Shown here: positions 38,697 to 51,400 of the stretch, one piece after another
How the letters are laid out: every line of letters starts with the position of its first letter
How positions within the stretch are numbered: position 1 is the stretch's first letter
Origin: Paulownia fortunei
Lineage: Eukaryota > Streptophyta > Magnoliopsida > Lamiales > Paulowniaceae
Assembly: GCA_019321725.1 (NCBI GenBank)
Contig: CM033110.1
Span: forward strand, 20,019,278 to 20,083,277
Length of the DNA stretch: 64,000 nt
Direction: 5' to 3'
The notes under the pieces: generated by a model
What the model was told of the DNA's origin: nothing
Database searches by the model: none
Seen by the model: only the letters and a program-made list of their open reading frames with translations
Made by a program: the position numbers and the translations under genes

Positions 38697-41073
38697 AGTG
38701 GGAAGAAATTTTGAAGGTTTTGTGAGGTGACTTCTTGTAACATAATCTTTCATTTTTTGTTTTCCTGTTATTCTTTCTCCGGTTTTTCTTGCTGGCATAT
38801 GTGACACAATGAGGAAACTTTTAGGCTTACAGCTTATAGAATTAGTTGTAAATTGTCCAATCAGATGATGTATTGCTTCGGCTATGTTAATATAACTCGG
38901 GAGTACAGAATTGAACTCGTCTTGAGCTTCTTTTTGAATTCATTTGCAACTGTGAAGTATGGTTGCCGGTGTACATTTAGGGCTCATATGACCGGCCCAA
39001 AGAAAGGCGGCCGTTCTCATGTGCAATCTAAAATCTGGGCCGTTGTTAGCCTAGTCGAAAGAATTTCACTCCAAGGTCGGAAATGAACTATGTTAGAGCT
39101 AAAGAACAAACTCAATCGTGGTTTCATTGAGGGAATAAATTTGGATTTAACTGTCAACTGCAACAAACTGATACATGGCTCAATTTGTCCGTTTAAATTT
39201 TTAGATGGAGTGATCATTTATATGGTTTTAGTGTATTCATTTATGAAAAAAAGTTTTATGTGCCAAAATTCAGAAAAAGAATGTTGCTTTTTAGAATGTT
39301 TAATCGTAGGTCTCCCAGTGAACTACTACACCAATACAGGATGAGGAAGAAGAAGAAAGCAAGAAAGACAAAAAATTGCCATAGGCAACCCACATTGACG
39401 GGTTTACCCCTTGTTCTCCTTTCTTCAACTTTCCAATTTTTTTTTAAAAAATTGCTGATTAGTCGCCATCCATGGCTGAAAAAATTAAAAAATGTTGATG
39501 ATTGCTTCTGCCTAAAGAAAAGACAATACTAGAAAATGCCTCCTATAGAAATGCGCGTATTTCATACGGGATCATAAAAAACAAAACAAAACAAAAATCT
39601 TATTCAAAAAGTGTATTATGCACTTACTGTCAACTTGCACCTGGCCCCCATACACACACATATATATATAGTGTGAAAAACAGCCAGTCCTCGTCAATGT
39701 TGGAATCAAAAAGAAAAAAAAAATCAAAAGCTTTTTTATTAAATTAAAGAAAAAGTGTAAAGGGACCATACATTTGTGTGTAAAACCAGATTGAAAATCC
39801 TCCAATAAAGAGAAAACTACTATACTATATATACTATACAAATGAAAAGAGATGGGAAAAAAGGTGGGAAAGATAGTGGGGATGTTAAAGTGGAGGGAGC
39901 CAAGTCTTGTCAAAAGATTAAGAATGTGAGACCCTTAAAAGAAGTTCCCACTAAAATATTTATTCTTCTTTTTAAGTGGGCCAAAAGTATACACTTTTTT
40001 TCTACTTATTTATGATACAACATCACCATGGAAAAGATTTGTTTGGTCACATACCCCCCTCTCGTGGGGCCCAACTCTAGTCCTTCCCTAAAAAAAAATT
40101 TTATATTTTGATTTATTGAATGAATTTTTTATTTGGTTATTATAAATATAACTTTAATAACAAAAATGGGTAGGTCAAATTTCGGTGTGCAAATATTTCA
40201 ACCGAGAAAAATCCAGCCTGTTAGAGGTGATAGACCAAAACTACATACTAGAATACATGAAAGAGAGACCATATCTACAAAGTGTGTTTGCCACTTTACT
40301 TATAGCACCACTAATGACTAAACACCTTTTGATAGATTCCCAAACACAACCCAACTCCATGGCCGTCCTAAGATTCTATGGTCCCAAACAAGATAACGAC
40401 CTTTTGGAAGTTTAACTAAATTTCACAATTTAAAACTCTTTTTTGTAGCCCTTAAGACTTGTATGCTGATATCATCTCAACACACCTAATACCAACTCCA
40501 TCAAAATTAAAATTTGAACATTACTTGTATTAGTTAACTAGATGTCAAATCAAAAGTACAAACAAACCAAGGATATATATGCAATCATGTAAGTATAAAG
40601 GTAAAGATGTTCTTCATTTTCTTGAAAATGGGTTGAGCATTTTGTTTGTCCTAGCATTCTTCCACTTTAGCTTAAAGGACACTAGAATTCATCCATCATA
40701 CCTCATGAAATGGACAGTTATATTACCCTTAATCTATGATGTGACCAAGTGCGAAATTCTTGTACATTGTGTGTGTGTGTGTTTAACTCTATGGTGATCA
40801 ACAAAATTCAAATCCATTAATAATCTTTCTAATTGGGATAGAAAGATGATCACAAATAGGCAACAAGATTAATGAGAATTAGTTACCTCAATTCTATGCA
40901 ATCCAAAAGGTAAAAAAAAAAAAAAAAGGAAAAAAACAATGATACCTTTTCCTATTTTCCTCCAACAAAAACACTTCACCAACTCCATAATTTCACTTCC
41001 AACCCCATGCACGTGCGAAAACCCCACAATACACGAGTCACTCTCCACCATTTCTTAGTGGGAGTCACAGTCA
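38697..41073. other. Intergenic DNA between convergent GH43B and SHR
   Basis: The 3' ends of both genes face each other. Contains poly-A/T runs, a short TATATATATA at about 39660-39669 and a GTGTGTGTGTGT run near 40770. Nothing coding recognised. Confidence 0.6.
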
Positions 41074-42588
41074 TCAAGGCTTCCATGCACTAGCCCACAC
41101 CACCGGCTGATCCTTCCAAGAAAGGAATATTCCGGCAGAATCCGAGCACTGTGCCATTGACCATCCCTCCTTGTACCTCCTCAACAAGGAGCGCACATCA
41201 TCACACACCTCCTCATTAAACGAAAAAGGGCTGAAACCACCAGCATGCAGGCGGTGGGACCACCGCACAGCCGTCTCCCGCCTCTCTACTGACTCCTGAG
41301 GGGAGCACGCCACCAGGTCCACGACGGCGCGCCCGGCTGCCCTCTCCAGCATCAAACGTTCATTGCTTGTTCTTGGGAAGCTCTCATCCAATGCCTCAAA
41401 GTAAACCCTAAACCATCTCAAACATTCTTGAAAACCCCTGAGAAATTCAAGCCTATCAACTCCAACATCTAGATCAGCTTCTTCTTCAACAATAGTGACA
41501 ATCCTAGGCTGCAGTCTCCTGAAAATAGATATCAAAACATCCCTACGATTACCAATGGTCGTGACAGAATGCAAGGCCCCCACACAATTAATAGCAAGCG
41601 CTTCATCTTCTTTGAGGTCCAATTCAGCTAAATTCAACTCTGATAGATCACCTGCATGGTGTATAACGTTGAATTTAAAGGGCACGCCCATGAGCCGAGC
41701 AAACTTTTCCATCCTGCTCCCTATCTCTTTCATGACCTTTTGCACCGCCGCAGCGCCCCCGTTGGCGCCGCCGGATTTTCTGGCCACCACAGTGGTGAGC
41801 CTCAAATGCGGGGTTTCATCGGTGCGAGTGGCGATGGCTTCAAGCAAAGTAGGCCACTGCGTGCAGTAAGTGTTGCTGATGTCAATTATATGCAGCTTGC
41901 TCTCACCTTCAAGAGCCTCCATGATTGCACCATTACAAGCAACGTGCCCGAACATAGTCCAGGGGCTAACTTCTTGAAATTTCAGCACCATTTTTCTCGT
42001 AGACTCGAAAGAACAAGTCTTTTCAGAAGCAGAAATCAGGTTTTGGTATGTGCGCTCACCAGAATCCGTCATGCGGCTGAACAAGGCTTGGAGGAAGTAA
42101 GATGCGAGCTTTTGATCGATATCCCCATAAGGGGAACTCAGCTCATTGAGCATCCACATCAGCTGTTGGACTCGTGCGCTGTTTCTATCAGCTATAGCTT
42201 TAGCTGTTTCCAAAAGAATATCATAAGCCCACTTGCTGTTTTGGCCGGAGAGTGAGGCTGCGAATTCCAGGTTCACGTCACGTGCCGGAGAGAAGGTGAA
42301 CTGATCGGTGGATTGGTCATAGGCATGGTGGTGAGTTGGGGTAGCGCTGCCGGTGGTGTTAGTGGTGGTGGGGGTCGGGGTGTTTGAGGGCTGTTGGTGG
42401 TGGTGATAAGGATTGTAGTGTTTAGGAGAAGAAGAAGAGAAATCTTCATCATCCATGAAAAAGTTGAAGCATTCTTCGTCTTCTTGGTGGTAAGGGTTTT
42501 GCCTAGAGGATCTAGAGCTGCTGGAAGTTCTGCTGGAGTTGAAGGACTGATCAGATTGGAGGCTGACTAGTCTGAACAAAGTATCCAT
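41074..42588 (-). CDS. SHR: GRAS transcription factor SHORT-ROOT
   Basis: Mobile regulator of radial patterning. In Arabidopsis it is made in the stele, moves to the adjacent layer, binds SCARECROW and specifies endodermis. Intronless, 504 aa, as expected for SHR. The N-terminus is low-complexity (Ser-rich about 15-32, acidic [14 protein letters not shown], then His/Pro/Thr-rich). The GRAS domain starts at about residue 105 ([20 protein letters not shown]). Motifs in order: leucine heptad repeat I with [25 protein letters not shown] variant [64 protein letters not shown]-region [36 protein letters not shown] motif [17 protein letters not shown]. Divergent from nothing nearby: it has about 5.9 kb of gene-free DNA upstream. 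Confidence 0.97.
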   Translation of the reverse strand: MDTLFRLVSLQSDQSFNSSRTSSSSRSSRQNPYHQEDEECFNFFMDDEDFSSSSPKHYNPYHHHQQPSNTPTPTTTNTTGSATPTHHHAYDQSTDQFTFSPARDVNLEFAASLSGQNSKWAYDILLETAKAIADRNSARVQQLMWMLNELSSPYGDIDQKLASYFLQALFSRMTDSGERTYQNLISASEKTCSFESTRKMVLKFQEVSPWTMFGHVACNGAIMEALEGESKLHIIDISNTYCTQWPTLLEAIATRTDETPHLRLTTVVARKSGGANGGAAAVQKVMKEIGSRMEKFARLMGVPFKFNVIHHAGDLSELNLAELDLKEDEALAINCVGALHSVTTIGNRRDVLISIFRRLQPRIVTIVEEEADLDVGVDRLEFLRGFQECLRWFRVYFEALDESFPRTSNERLMLERAAGRAVVDLVACSPQESVERRETAVRWSHRLHAGGFSPFSFNEEVCDDVRSLLRRYKEGWSMAQCSDSAGIFLSWKDQPVVWASAWKP

Positions 42589-45500
42589 CTAATCAAAAGA
42601 CCCACACATCAAATAAAAATTCAACCTTTGTGTGAGTGATTCTGTTAGAATATTGTTGGAGTGGTCACTGGAGAAAGATGGAGTGGTTTGTATTTTTAAC
42701 TGTGAGTATTGGTTTCTGAGGAGAGAATTTCTGAACTTGGAATTTTGCTAGCTAGATAAGCTTTTTTAATTTCCTCAAGATAAAAAAGATGATTGGGGGT
42801 GGGGGAGAGAGAAGAATCTGAATGAGCAAAAATTTGCTTTTCTTTATAGGGAATCGATGGAGAGAAAGAATGGAGTGGGATGGTGGGGGTGGGGTGGTCA
42901 TAATTTCTTTCTTGTTTAAGTAATGTTTTAAAAGGGTTTTTTATTTGAAACAAGAGGGATTGGCTCAAATTAATATGCTGTGCATGATGTTAAAACATAG
43001 GATATATGTTGGCATGGAGTAGGTGGAAAAATATGTCTGACAAAAGGTGAAGAAAAGAAGGAAAAAAGAAATACATAGTTATCATCAAATGGCTTAGATA
43101 GTGGTCTGTGTTTTTGGGTGTGTAGTAGTGTGTGTGTGTGTGTTTTATGAGAAGGTATTTTCATGAGTGGGAGCAGGCGTGAGAAATGGGTTTTTGGGAG
43201 GGAATGAGAAAAGCTGCGGGCGTGCATTATCATCATCAAACCCACCACCAAACACAAGCGCAGTTTACTCACATTCCTTGCCCCCCAATTCCTCTCCAGA
43301 GTCTGCCAAGAAATTCCCTACTTTTTCCTTTTTTATACTACTCCAAAAACCCATACGTATATCCCATCATATTCCTTAAAAATTTTGGTCACAATACTAT
43401 ATTCATCACCATCTCCATAATCAAGGGCCAAGGGCATGCTCCTCACTTTTCTCTCCACCCCACATCATGGGTTTGGTTTGTGAGAAAAGTTGAAACAGTC
43501 AAGACTAGGCCATTTCTCTCTTCTCTAGATATTGTGTACTATGCTACATGTATATAGGGAGTCTATGAGCAAAAGAAAAAGGTGGAAAAAATATGGGATT
43601 ATTTCTTGTATAATAAATGGAGTGAAAGGAAAAAGAAGAATATATAGTGGTAATTAGGAATAGAAACAAAAAAATCTATTTTTTTCTTTCTTTCTTGTTT
43701 AATTCTCCATAGAGGTCTTCTTTGTGTGATCTTGTCATTTTATATCAATATTTTAAAACTTGTTAGTCATAAAAGAAATAAATAAATTGGATTTGTTATA
43801 TGGTTGGTGTGTGTTAAGACTATAAATATAATACCCATTGGCGTGCATGTGATTAATTGAATATGATCATTGGAAAAACAAAATTAAAATAGTGTGAAGA
43901 AGATGAATAAATTTCTTTTGATACTCTAGACTATATTTGAATTAAAGAATTAGAGAATGAAAGATTTTAAATTCATTGTCATAAATTTATTACACTTGTT
44001 TACATAGTTTTAAGTTAATGATTTCAAATCTTTTTTTCAAAAAAATGTTTTTTCAAACGTTATCATGAATTTAAAATCATGTTAATCTTGTTGACTCAAC
44101 ATCTAATTCTTAGATCCACACACTACTTTTATTTCCCTTTTTTTTTTCCTATAAAATTTTAAATAATATTTTCTCATCGTATTGTTAGTAAATTTTTGAA
44201 TTAATCAAGCGCAAAACACTAGCCTTATACATTATTATCAGATCAAGAGGGTGAAAATACTTCAACATAAAATGAACGTTCATCCACGCCATCTCAATTC
44301 TCAAATACACATTTGAGAATTGTAATAATTGATGATGTAATAAATATGTTATAATTCATAGTACAAAAAATTAGAAAAAGCAAAGGAAAAATCCTTTGTT
44401 ACTAAGATTAAACAGGTAATTGAATTAGTGTGCTGAGTAAACTATGTCCCAAGGTTTATTGGATTGACCTATCCTCTAATCTTGTCCATGAATACATGTA
44501 TACAAATATATACACACGTATACATATATGTATGTTGAAATAAAATGTTTCAATATGTAAATTTATTTATTTTTTTTATTTTTTTTTCCTATTCGACAAT
44601 CATTGGGAAAAATTCCTTGTTGGACTGTTGTTGTCTTTTTCGAGAATTGAGCAATATTATAGGTGTAGTTTCTGTTGCAGACAAATTGTGGACAGTAGTA
44701 TTTCACAAGGCGACATTGCCTCCCAAAATCCAAGGAAATAAATTCATCTGCTTTCAGCCAAATTTTCATCATCCGTTCAGTTTTGGCCACTAGGGGCCGT
44801 CTAGTCATTTGCATTAAAACATCTCAAGAAATATTCCTTGGAAGTTCTAGTCCTTTGGCCAGGAATTAAGGAAAATTTTATTATTTTTTTAAATGATATA
44901 ATATGTTAATCGGTGAACTGATGCGTCATGCATGAGAAGCTATGCATCTTAAATACGATTTTTAGATAAGTGACTTGTGATATATCACATATAGAATTGA
45001 AAAAAAAGAAAAGAATGATTAACATTATAAATACGTACAAATATTGTAAGAATGGTACAAACTTTTGTTTCTTTATTATTTTTTTGTGGTTCCTTTGTAG
45101 AGAGAGTATAGAGACAAAAATAAATATTATGAATTTGGATATGTATGTGATCAAATTTAAGTCTCAACGGGTCTAACCCACTTGAACTTGTCGACTGATC
45201 AATAATAATTTTGGCCTTGTGTTAAAAAATAATATTAACTCGTATTAAAACACAAAATAAAGAGAGAAAGAGCACCTTCTCCATGAAAATCAAAGATTCA
45301 CAAGAAAATGAGAGAACAAAATTGCATACATATCAACAATGGTCGTTTCTTACTTAAAAAAAAAAGTTACAAGAAACAATGAGAAAATAAAGGGATTTCA
45401 AGATATACGTGCAAAGGCCAAAAAGTTTAGAGAGAGCAATTAAGATGACAATCTTAGTGTATATTTTGTGTGGAGCTACTCAAAAGAGAGGGATGGGTGA

Positions 45501-48453
45501 GACGAGAGATAAAAGAGGGGTGGATGGTGGGCTCCAAAATCAAAAAGGGAGAGAAACGGAGTTGAGATGTCGACTGTTGATGGAAGAGACCAAGATTTTC
45601 AAATTTCAAAAAAAATATAAATATTTATATTTATATTTTTACCCAACACTCGAAAATTTCTAAAATATATATTGAATTAAGAGGTAAACTCAGAGAAAAC
45701 GCCCTCTAAGAAATTAAATCAAGAAAACAAATGCAATTGAAAATATATATGGTAAATGTAGATTTGCGAGTAGAAGCTAATAAACAATCATTTACGTAAA
45801 CAAAAAGGTACAGACGGCGTGTGACCAGCTTGGCAAAAATAAAATATTTGTATGATATTATAAACAGCATCTCTTATTTCTTTATGTTAATTAAAGTTTA
45901 AGCATCATAGTCGCTATATTATCAGTCTTCACGCGTGAGATTGAAAAATTCTGGTCAATATATGGCTTAAATTGAATATTAATCTTGACGTTGTAATGTT
46001 CCCTGCAAAACGCCAGTCCCTTTTGGGGGGCATGGTATACTACTACGACATTTTTTTTATTTTTTTTTCCAGTAACCACTAAAAATACGAATATTTATCT
46101 ATTTTATTTTAGTTCTTTCTGACTTAGTGTAGGGTCTTTACTACATAATAATTCATTGTACTAAAATAGTTATTACTTAAATCATTTCATTAAAAAAAAT
46201 AAAATTCAAAGCGAAGACGAGTAGACTAATTTAGGACAAAGATAAATGTATTCATCTCCTGACGTTTGACATAGAAAAACACACACACACACACACACAA
46301 ATATCTCTTGCAGCTTATCGTAATACTGACTTGGCCCTTAATTAAGATGTAAAGATTACCTAAAGGTGGTTCAGACTTTCCTCTCAAATTTATCTATAAT
46401 TTTTTTTATTCTTTTTCCGTTTCGGTGATGTCAAGGAGACCCTACATTAGGTGGTGGGAATCAGACTCAAGAAGGTTGGACCTAACCTTTTTCTTTTGTA
46501 AATTACGTTGTCTGAAAGGCAATTGCGTGTGTAATGAAACACGATCATAATATGTAATAAGACATCATTTAGGTGCTAATATATATATTTATTTTCTATA
46601 AGAAGTTCACAGGAAAAAAATTTCATAAACGAGTTACAAATACACCATCTAATAAATTAAACTATCAGCAGATTATAACATGTATGTTTCAAGACTATAA
46701 ATTTTTTTGGGGGGTAAATACTTCTTTAAATTTTATCTTTATTTTACAAATACTTAAGCAATAAGTACAATTTATAAAAATAAAAATAAATATCAATGAT
46801 ATATTTATAATTTATAAATTTAAATAATATTTTGTAAATAGTTCAAATTTCAAGAGTAATTTTGTGATTCAATTTTTTTTTTTTATATTAGAAAAAGGAC
46901 GGCTCAATTCAAAGAGTGAGTTACTACATATTACTAACAATGCCATTTTCCAAATTTCCCCCTTTATTCTAAATCTTCTCTATTCACTTTCTTCAATTTC
47001 TTTCCAAGATTTTTTTCCAGTTTCATCACTGGTGACCTACTAATTAACTGGTCGCAATCCCCTGCATGACAAAAAATAAGTGACATCCACTTTCTGCCCC
47101 ACTTTCCTTCAACTCCACTTGTAAACAAACAAGGAAAAAAATCAACTTCCATTGCATTTTCCATCTCTCTTTTTTTTCCTTCCACACGGTTTCTTCCCAA
47201 ACCAAAAATGGCTTCACCTGCACAACTTCTTCTTTTTCTTTTCCTATTAGACTGACTTTGTGAGACACACTTTCTACTATTGTGACCCACAAAAAACGAG
47301 TGGCCACCATTATCAAATGCTTCTATGTCACTCTTCCCGCCTGCAAAAAGCAAGCCCAAAACAGACCCTCCAGCAAGACTTTCCAATCACTACATAACAT
47401 GGCAAACAGCATCAACCATGCAGGACTATATCATTCCTGTGGTCACTTCTTTCGCTTACTGTGGGAGCTAAATGAAGCCTCACTTTTGGCAGTCTCAGGT
47501 GATTGTGGGAAGCATAATAACGAAGCAAAGGACCACTGATGATACTCTAAAATAACAAGAAGTTAATGTTTTTGGCAAGAATGTTGCTAATGACCATCTC
47601 ATATGTTCAAAATTATGCATTTAGAGTACAGGAAACGCAGCTATTGCATATATAAGAAAAGAGCTGTAAGGTATGGGAATTGGAGACGTGCTATGTTACA
47701 AGCTAAAACATTTTTTCGACACTGCCAGAGTGCGCTAGATATTTTAGACCACGTGGGCTGCAAAGTAGAATTCTTGAGGGAAGGACTTAAGGAGTCCAAG
47801 ATACTCTAATTACATGAGGAAAATAACACTGAATTAATATGAAAGTGTTCATCTACACAAATGAAATAACAGACCAAGAAACATCCATCCATTCAGCAGT
47901 CCAAAAGCAATCGTAGTTCATTTCTTTTTTCAGGAAAACAAAAATTAAAATTAACAAAATATAAGAGAGGACAGATAAAATGTCATAGTAATCACTGCCA
48001 CCTCATCTCAGTACCAAGCAGCAACACTGGTAAGAGTATGGATATCATGGGGTAAAGTAACTCTCCAGATTCTGTAGTGACCATTCTTCAAAATTTCATC
48101 AAATTAAGGGAAAAATAAAATACAGACTCATCCGGTCAAGCCAAACTGTAAAACTCAAGTACATATGCCTATGATTAAATACACAGTCTAAACTCGTCCT
48201 TAATTTCACTTGCAAGCAGGCTCATGTTCTTCAACGATTTATGTGATATTCCACAAATTGAACACGTGACTACAATGAACTCCTCCAACTTGGTTAATCA
48301 TTTTCGCAAAACGATGACAAGTGTGGAATAATTACTAGCAAAGCCAGTTGTGCTGGAGTCATTCGGAAACCCATCCCGTGGGTCCGTGACGTAACAATTC
48401 GACTAATACAATGATGATATATCGAAAAAAGTTATACAAAATAATTGAGAATT
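42589..48453. other. Long SHR upstream region and PUB49 3' flank
   Basis: The proximal part (42600-43560) is relatively complex sequence with a GT microsatellite near 43128-43143 and is the likely SHR promoter. It is followed by AT-rich DNA to about 46950, with a less AT-rich island at about 44600-44870. A 140-codon minus-strand open frame (46964-47386) is unrecognised and probably fortuitous. The last kilobase is PUB49 3' flank. Confidence 0.5.
46280..46299. repeat. (AC)n microsatellite
   Basis: About 20 bp of uninterrupted AC repeat in AT-rich intergenic DNA. Confidence 0.9.
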
Positions 48454-51400
48454 TTACCAAGAAGAAAAATCTTTAAGTTCGCCACTTGACACTCCCAATT
48501 TTCTTTTCTTTGCTACAGACCCAGCTGGCACATCACTATCAAGACCGGTCACAGATGCAGCCTGAGAAATCCTTGCTTTCAAGTACTTCCCAACGCCACC
48601 ACCAACAGCAGGAGTATCTGTCGATTTCGTCCCTGGATTGCTATACCATGAACCAATCTTGTCCTGAAAGTATTCCAAAAAGCATGTTAGCAAAGATGTC
48701 TAACTTGAACAGCAGAAAAAATTACGGGAACACATAATAGCAACATCAAGAGTCTGAAACTAACATTTTCTTCATCCTCAGCATTCTTGTCATCATTGGT
48801 CTTCCCTTCCTCCTCTTCATCAGATTCAGCATAAGGATTGACATATACTTCTATACTAATAATCTTGATCTCCTCCTGGACAGGCAACAGAAAAAACAAA
48901 AGTAGAAAATTAAAGCTAGGAACTGAAACTCCAATCATGATCCGAAGAGTAACTCGGTCACAATACCATGGAAAATAAAATGCATAAACTTCATGAAGAA
49001 AATGAAAGATGAAATGATGTATGGTAACAAAGATAGAATCAGTATAAAGTAAACCAAAAATTCCATACAGAAAGTAAACCTCCTTAACGCAGTCGCAGTA
49101 ATTGCTGATGCATGAACTTCATTTCATCACAATAAATGCCATAAGAAAATAGATAAACACTAATATATGAAACCGGAACTATAAGAACAAATGGAATTGG
49201 ATAATAACAGGACAGATTGGATTTGATAAGCATGATTCCAAGATTTGAATATAAAGGGAGTGTCCTAAGGGAAATCAGCAGTAAATTAAAGATTGAAGAT
49301 GAGAAATAGATAAAAGTGGGGTAGATTGCAAACCAAAGGTCGGTCGTCATCATCAACAGGTACTTTCTCCATTGCTGAAAGGGTTGTCAACCCTCCAACA
49401 ACCATTCCAAAAACTGTGTGTTTGAAGTTCAAATGATTTGCGGACTTGTACAGGATGAAGAACTGCGAACCATTTGTGTGAGGACCAGAGTTCGCCATGC
49501 TAACAACACCTCGTCCAGAATGAACTAACTTGGAGTTGAGTTCATCTTTGAAGGGCTTTCCCCAAATCGACTCACCTCCTCTCCCAGTCCCAGTAGGATC
49601 ACCACCTTGAATCATGAAGTTTCTACATATCAAGTGCAACGATACTCAATGTCAAATCTTGAATTAAAAAGATGATTTTTCAACAACTTAGATTGGAGTA
49701 AAATAATTTAAAAATACCTTATATTTCTGTGAAAAGCTACTCCATTATAATAACCACGTTCGCAAAGAGTGACGAAGTTTTCACATGTCCTTGGAGTGAT
49801 GTCACAATGCAGCTCAATGTTCAAATCACCATGTGTTGTTTGCAGCCGGACATAACCTTTCTTCTTGGGATTTTTCTCGACTTTAACATATTCATATTCA
49901 TTTTTGGTGACAGGATCATATGAGGTAGAAGTGAAAGATCGTGAAGCAGCACCGGTTGTGAAACGACTTTTAACCTGAAATATTTCAAACGAACTTAATG
50001 AATCAATTAAAAGTTCTCCAGATAAACCTGGTCCGGTGAGAGTAAAAATTGACTACTGCACTAGAAAGATGAGAACAAATCAAAGCTAGTGGCACTCTGC
50101 TCATCACAAACAATATAGATCTAAGAGAAAATATCAAGTTTGAGTAACTAACATCTATGGCTGATGAAGTAATGAACAAGGTGTAAATTCAACATGGCAA
50201 AAGTTTATAACTCACCACTAAAGAATGATGCCCTTAACTGATAATGTAAGGAGATCCGGACCAACTCTATGTAGTCAACAAGAATAAATCATGAATTAGA
50301 ATTTTCGATAGTCTTGTTTCCATTTCCCATAGCAAGACTCAATCAGAGGCACAAAATTATATGATCAGTCAATTTTATTAATTAATATATGTCTTCCTTT
50401 TTTATTAACTAATAACATGTAAAGCTACATTTAACAACTTTAAGGTAAAAATTAGGTAGTACTTGTGGCACATAGATTTGGCTTTATGTGCAAAAGGATG
50501 GTAAGGCTAGCATCGAACTCCACATTTTTAACTTAGCAGGTTGCCTTACATTATTCCACTCAATTGTTCTTTCAGATTTCTATTGCATAAAATAGAAGAT
50601 CTATTGTGTAAAATAGAAGAGAAACGCATCACATCAAAAGTAAATAGTGCGAAAGCAGGCAGACCGTGCATCTAATGAACCCAATATTCTGCAAGGCAGA
50701 TAAAATGTTTTTGTTTTCCAATAGATAATGTAGAGAAACAGTTAGCAAAGAAAACTCGGATACACAAGACATGGTATGGTTTGGTTAAACTGTATCTGTG
50801 TAGTTTCACTTCATGCAAGGAAAGATTCTATGAAAATTGAGGATTTAAATCTTTACTGACTAAACATCAATAATTTGTAAATTCAGTGTTTTTTAGATAC
50901 CTTCTGTGCAAAAGAAAAATATAAATGAAATTCTCAAAAAGCGAAGAACTAACCAGCTTCGCATTTACTGGGGTCCTCTCACCAGCCATGTGCATTGCTA
51001 TGCGAGCAGCAGTTTTATGACTAGCATCAGACTTTGCAGCAGCAGCACTTCTTCCATGAACTGCAGCTGATGCAGCATCTACTATACTGTATGTCTGCTT
51101 GGGCTTCTCACTCTTTGATTCAGTGTCATCCTTGATACGTGATCTTGCAGCTAAAATGGCGTCAAGAGCTGCAGCTCTTTCATTTTTAGCCTTGCTTCCT
51201 CCGCCACCATGTAATGCAATCTCCTTTCCTTTTTCAGTTCCAAGCTCCTTAAGCATTTGCTTTATATCGCCAGTAACATTTATGTTGTAAGACGGGTCAG
51301 ATTCCAGTTTCTTTAGTTCTGCCGTAGAAGAAACATAATGGTTTACAATTACAAGTTATACACAGAAAGCAGGTCCAGTAAAAATCGGAAGTATAGTTGT

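Noticed and set aside
41495..42255. Plus-strand open frames of 124 and 199 codons
   Set aside because: Antisense shadows of the SHR coding region.
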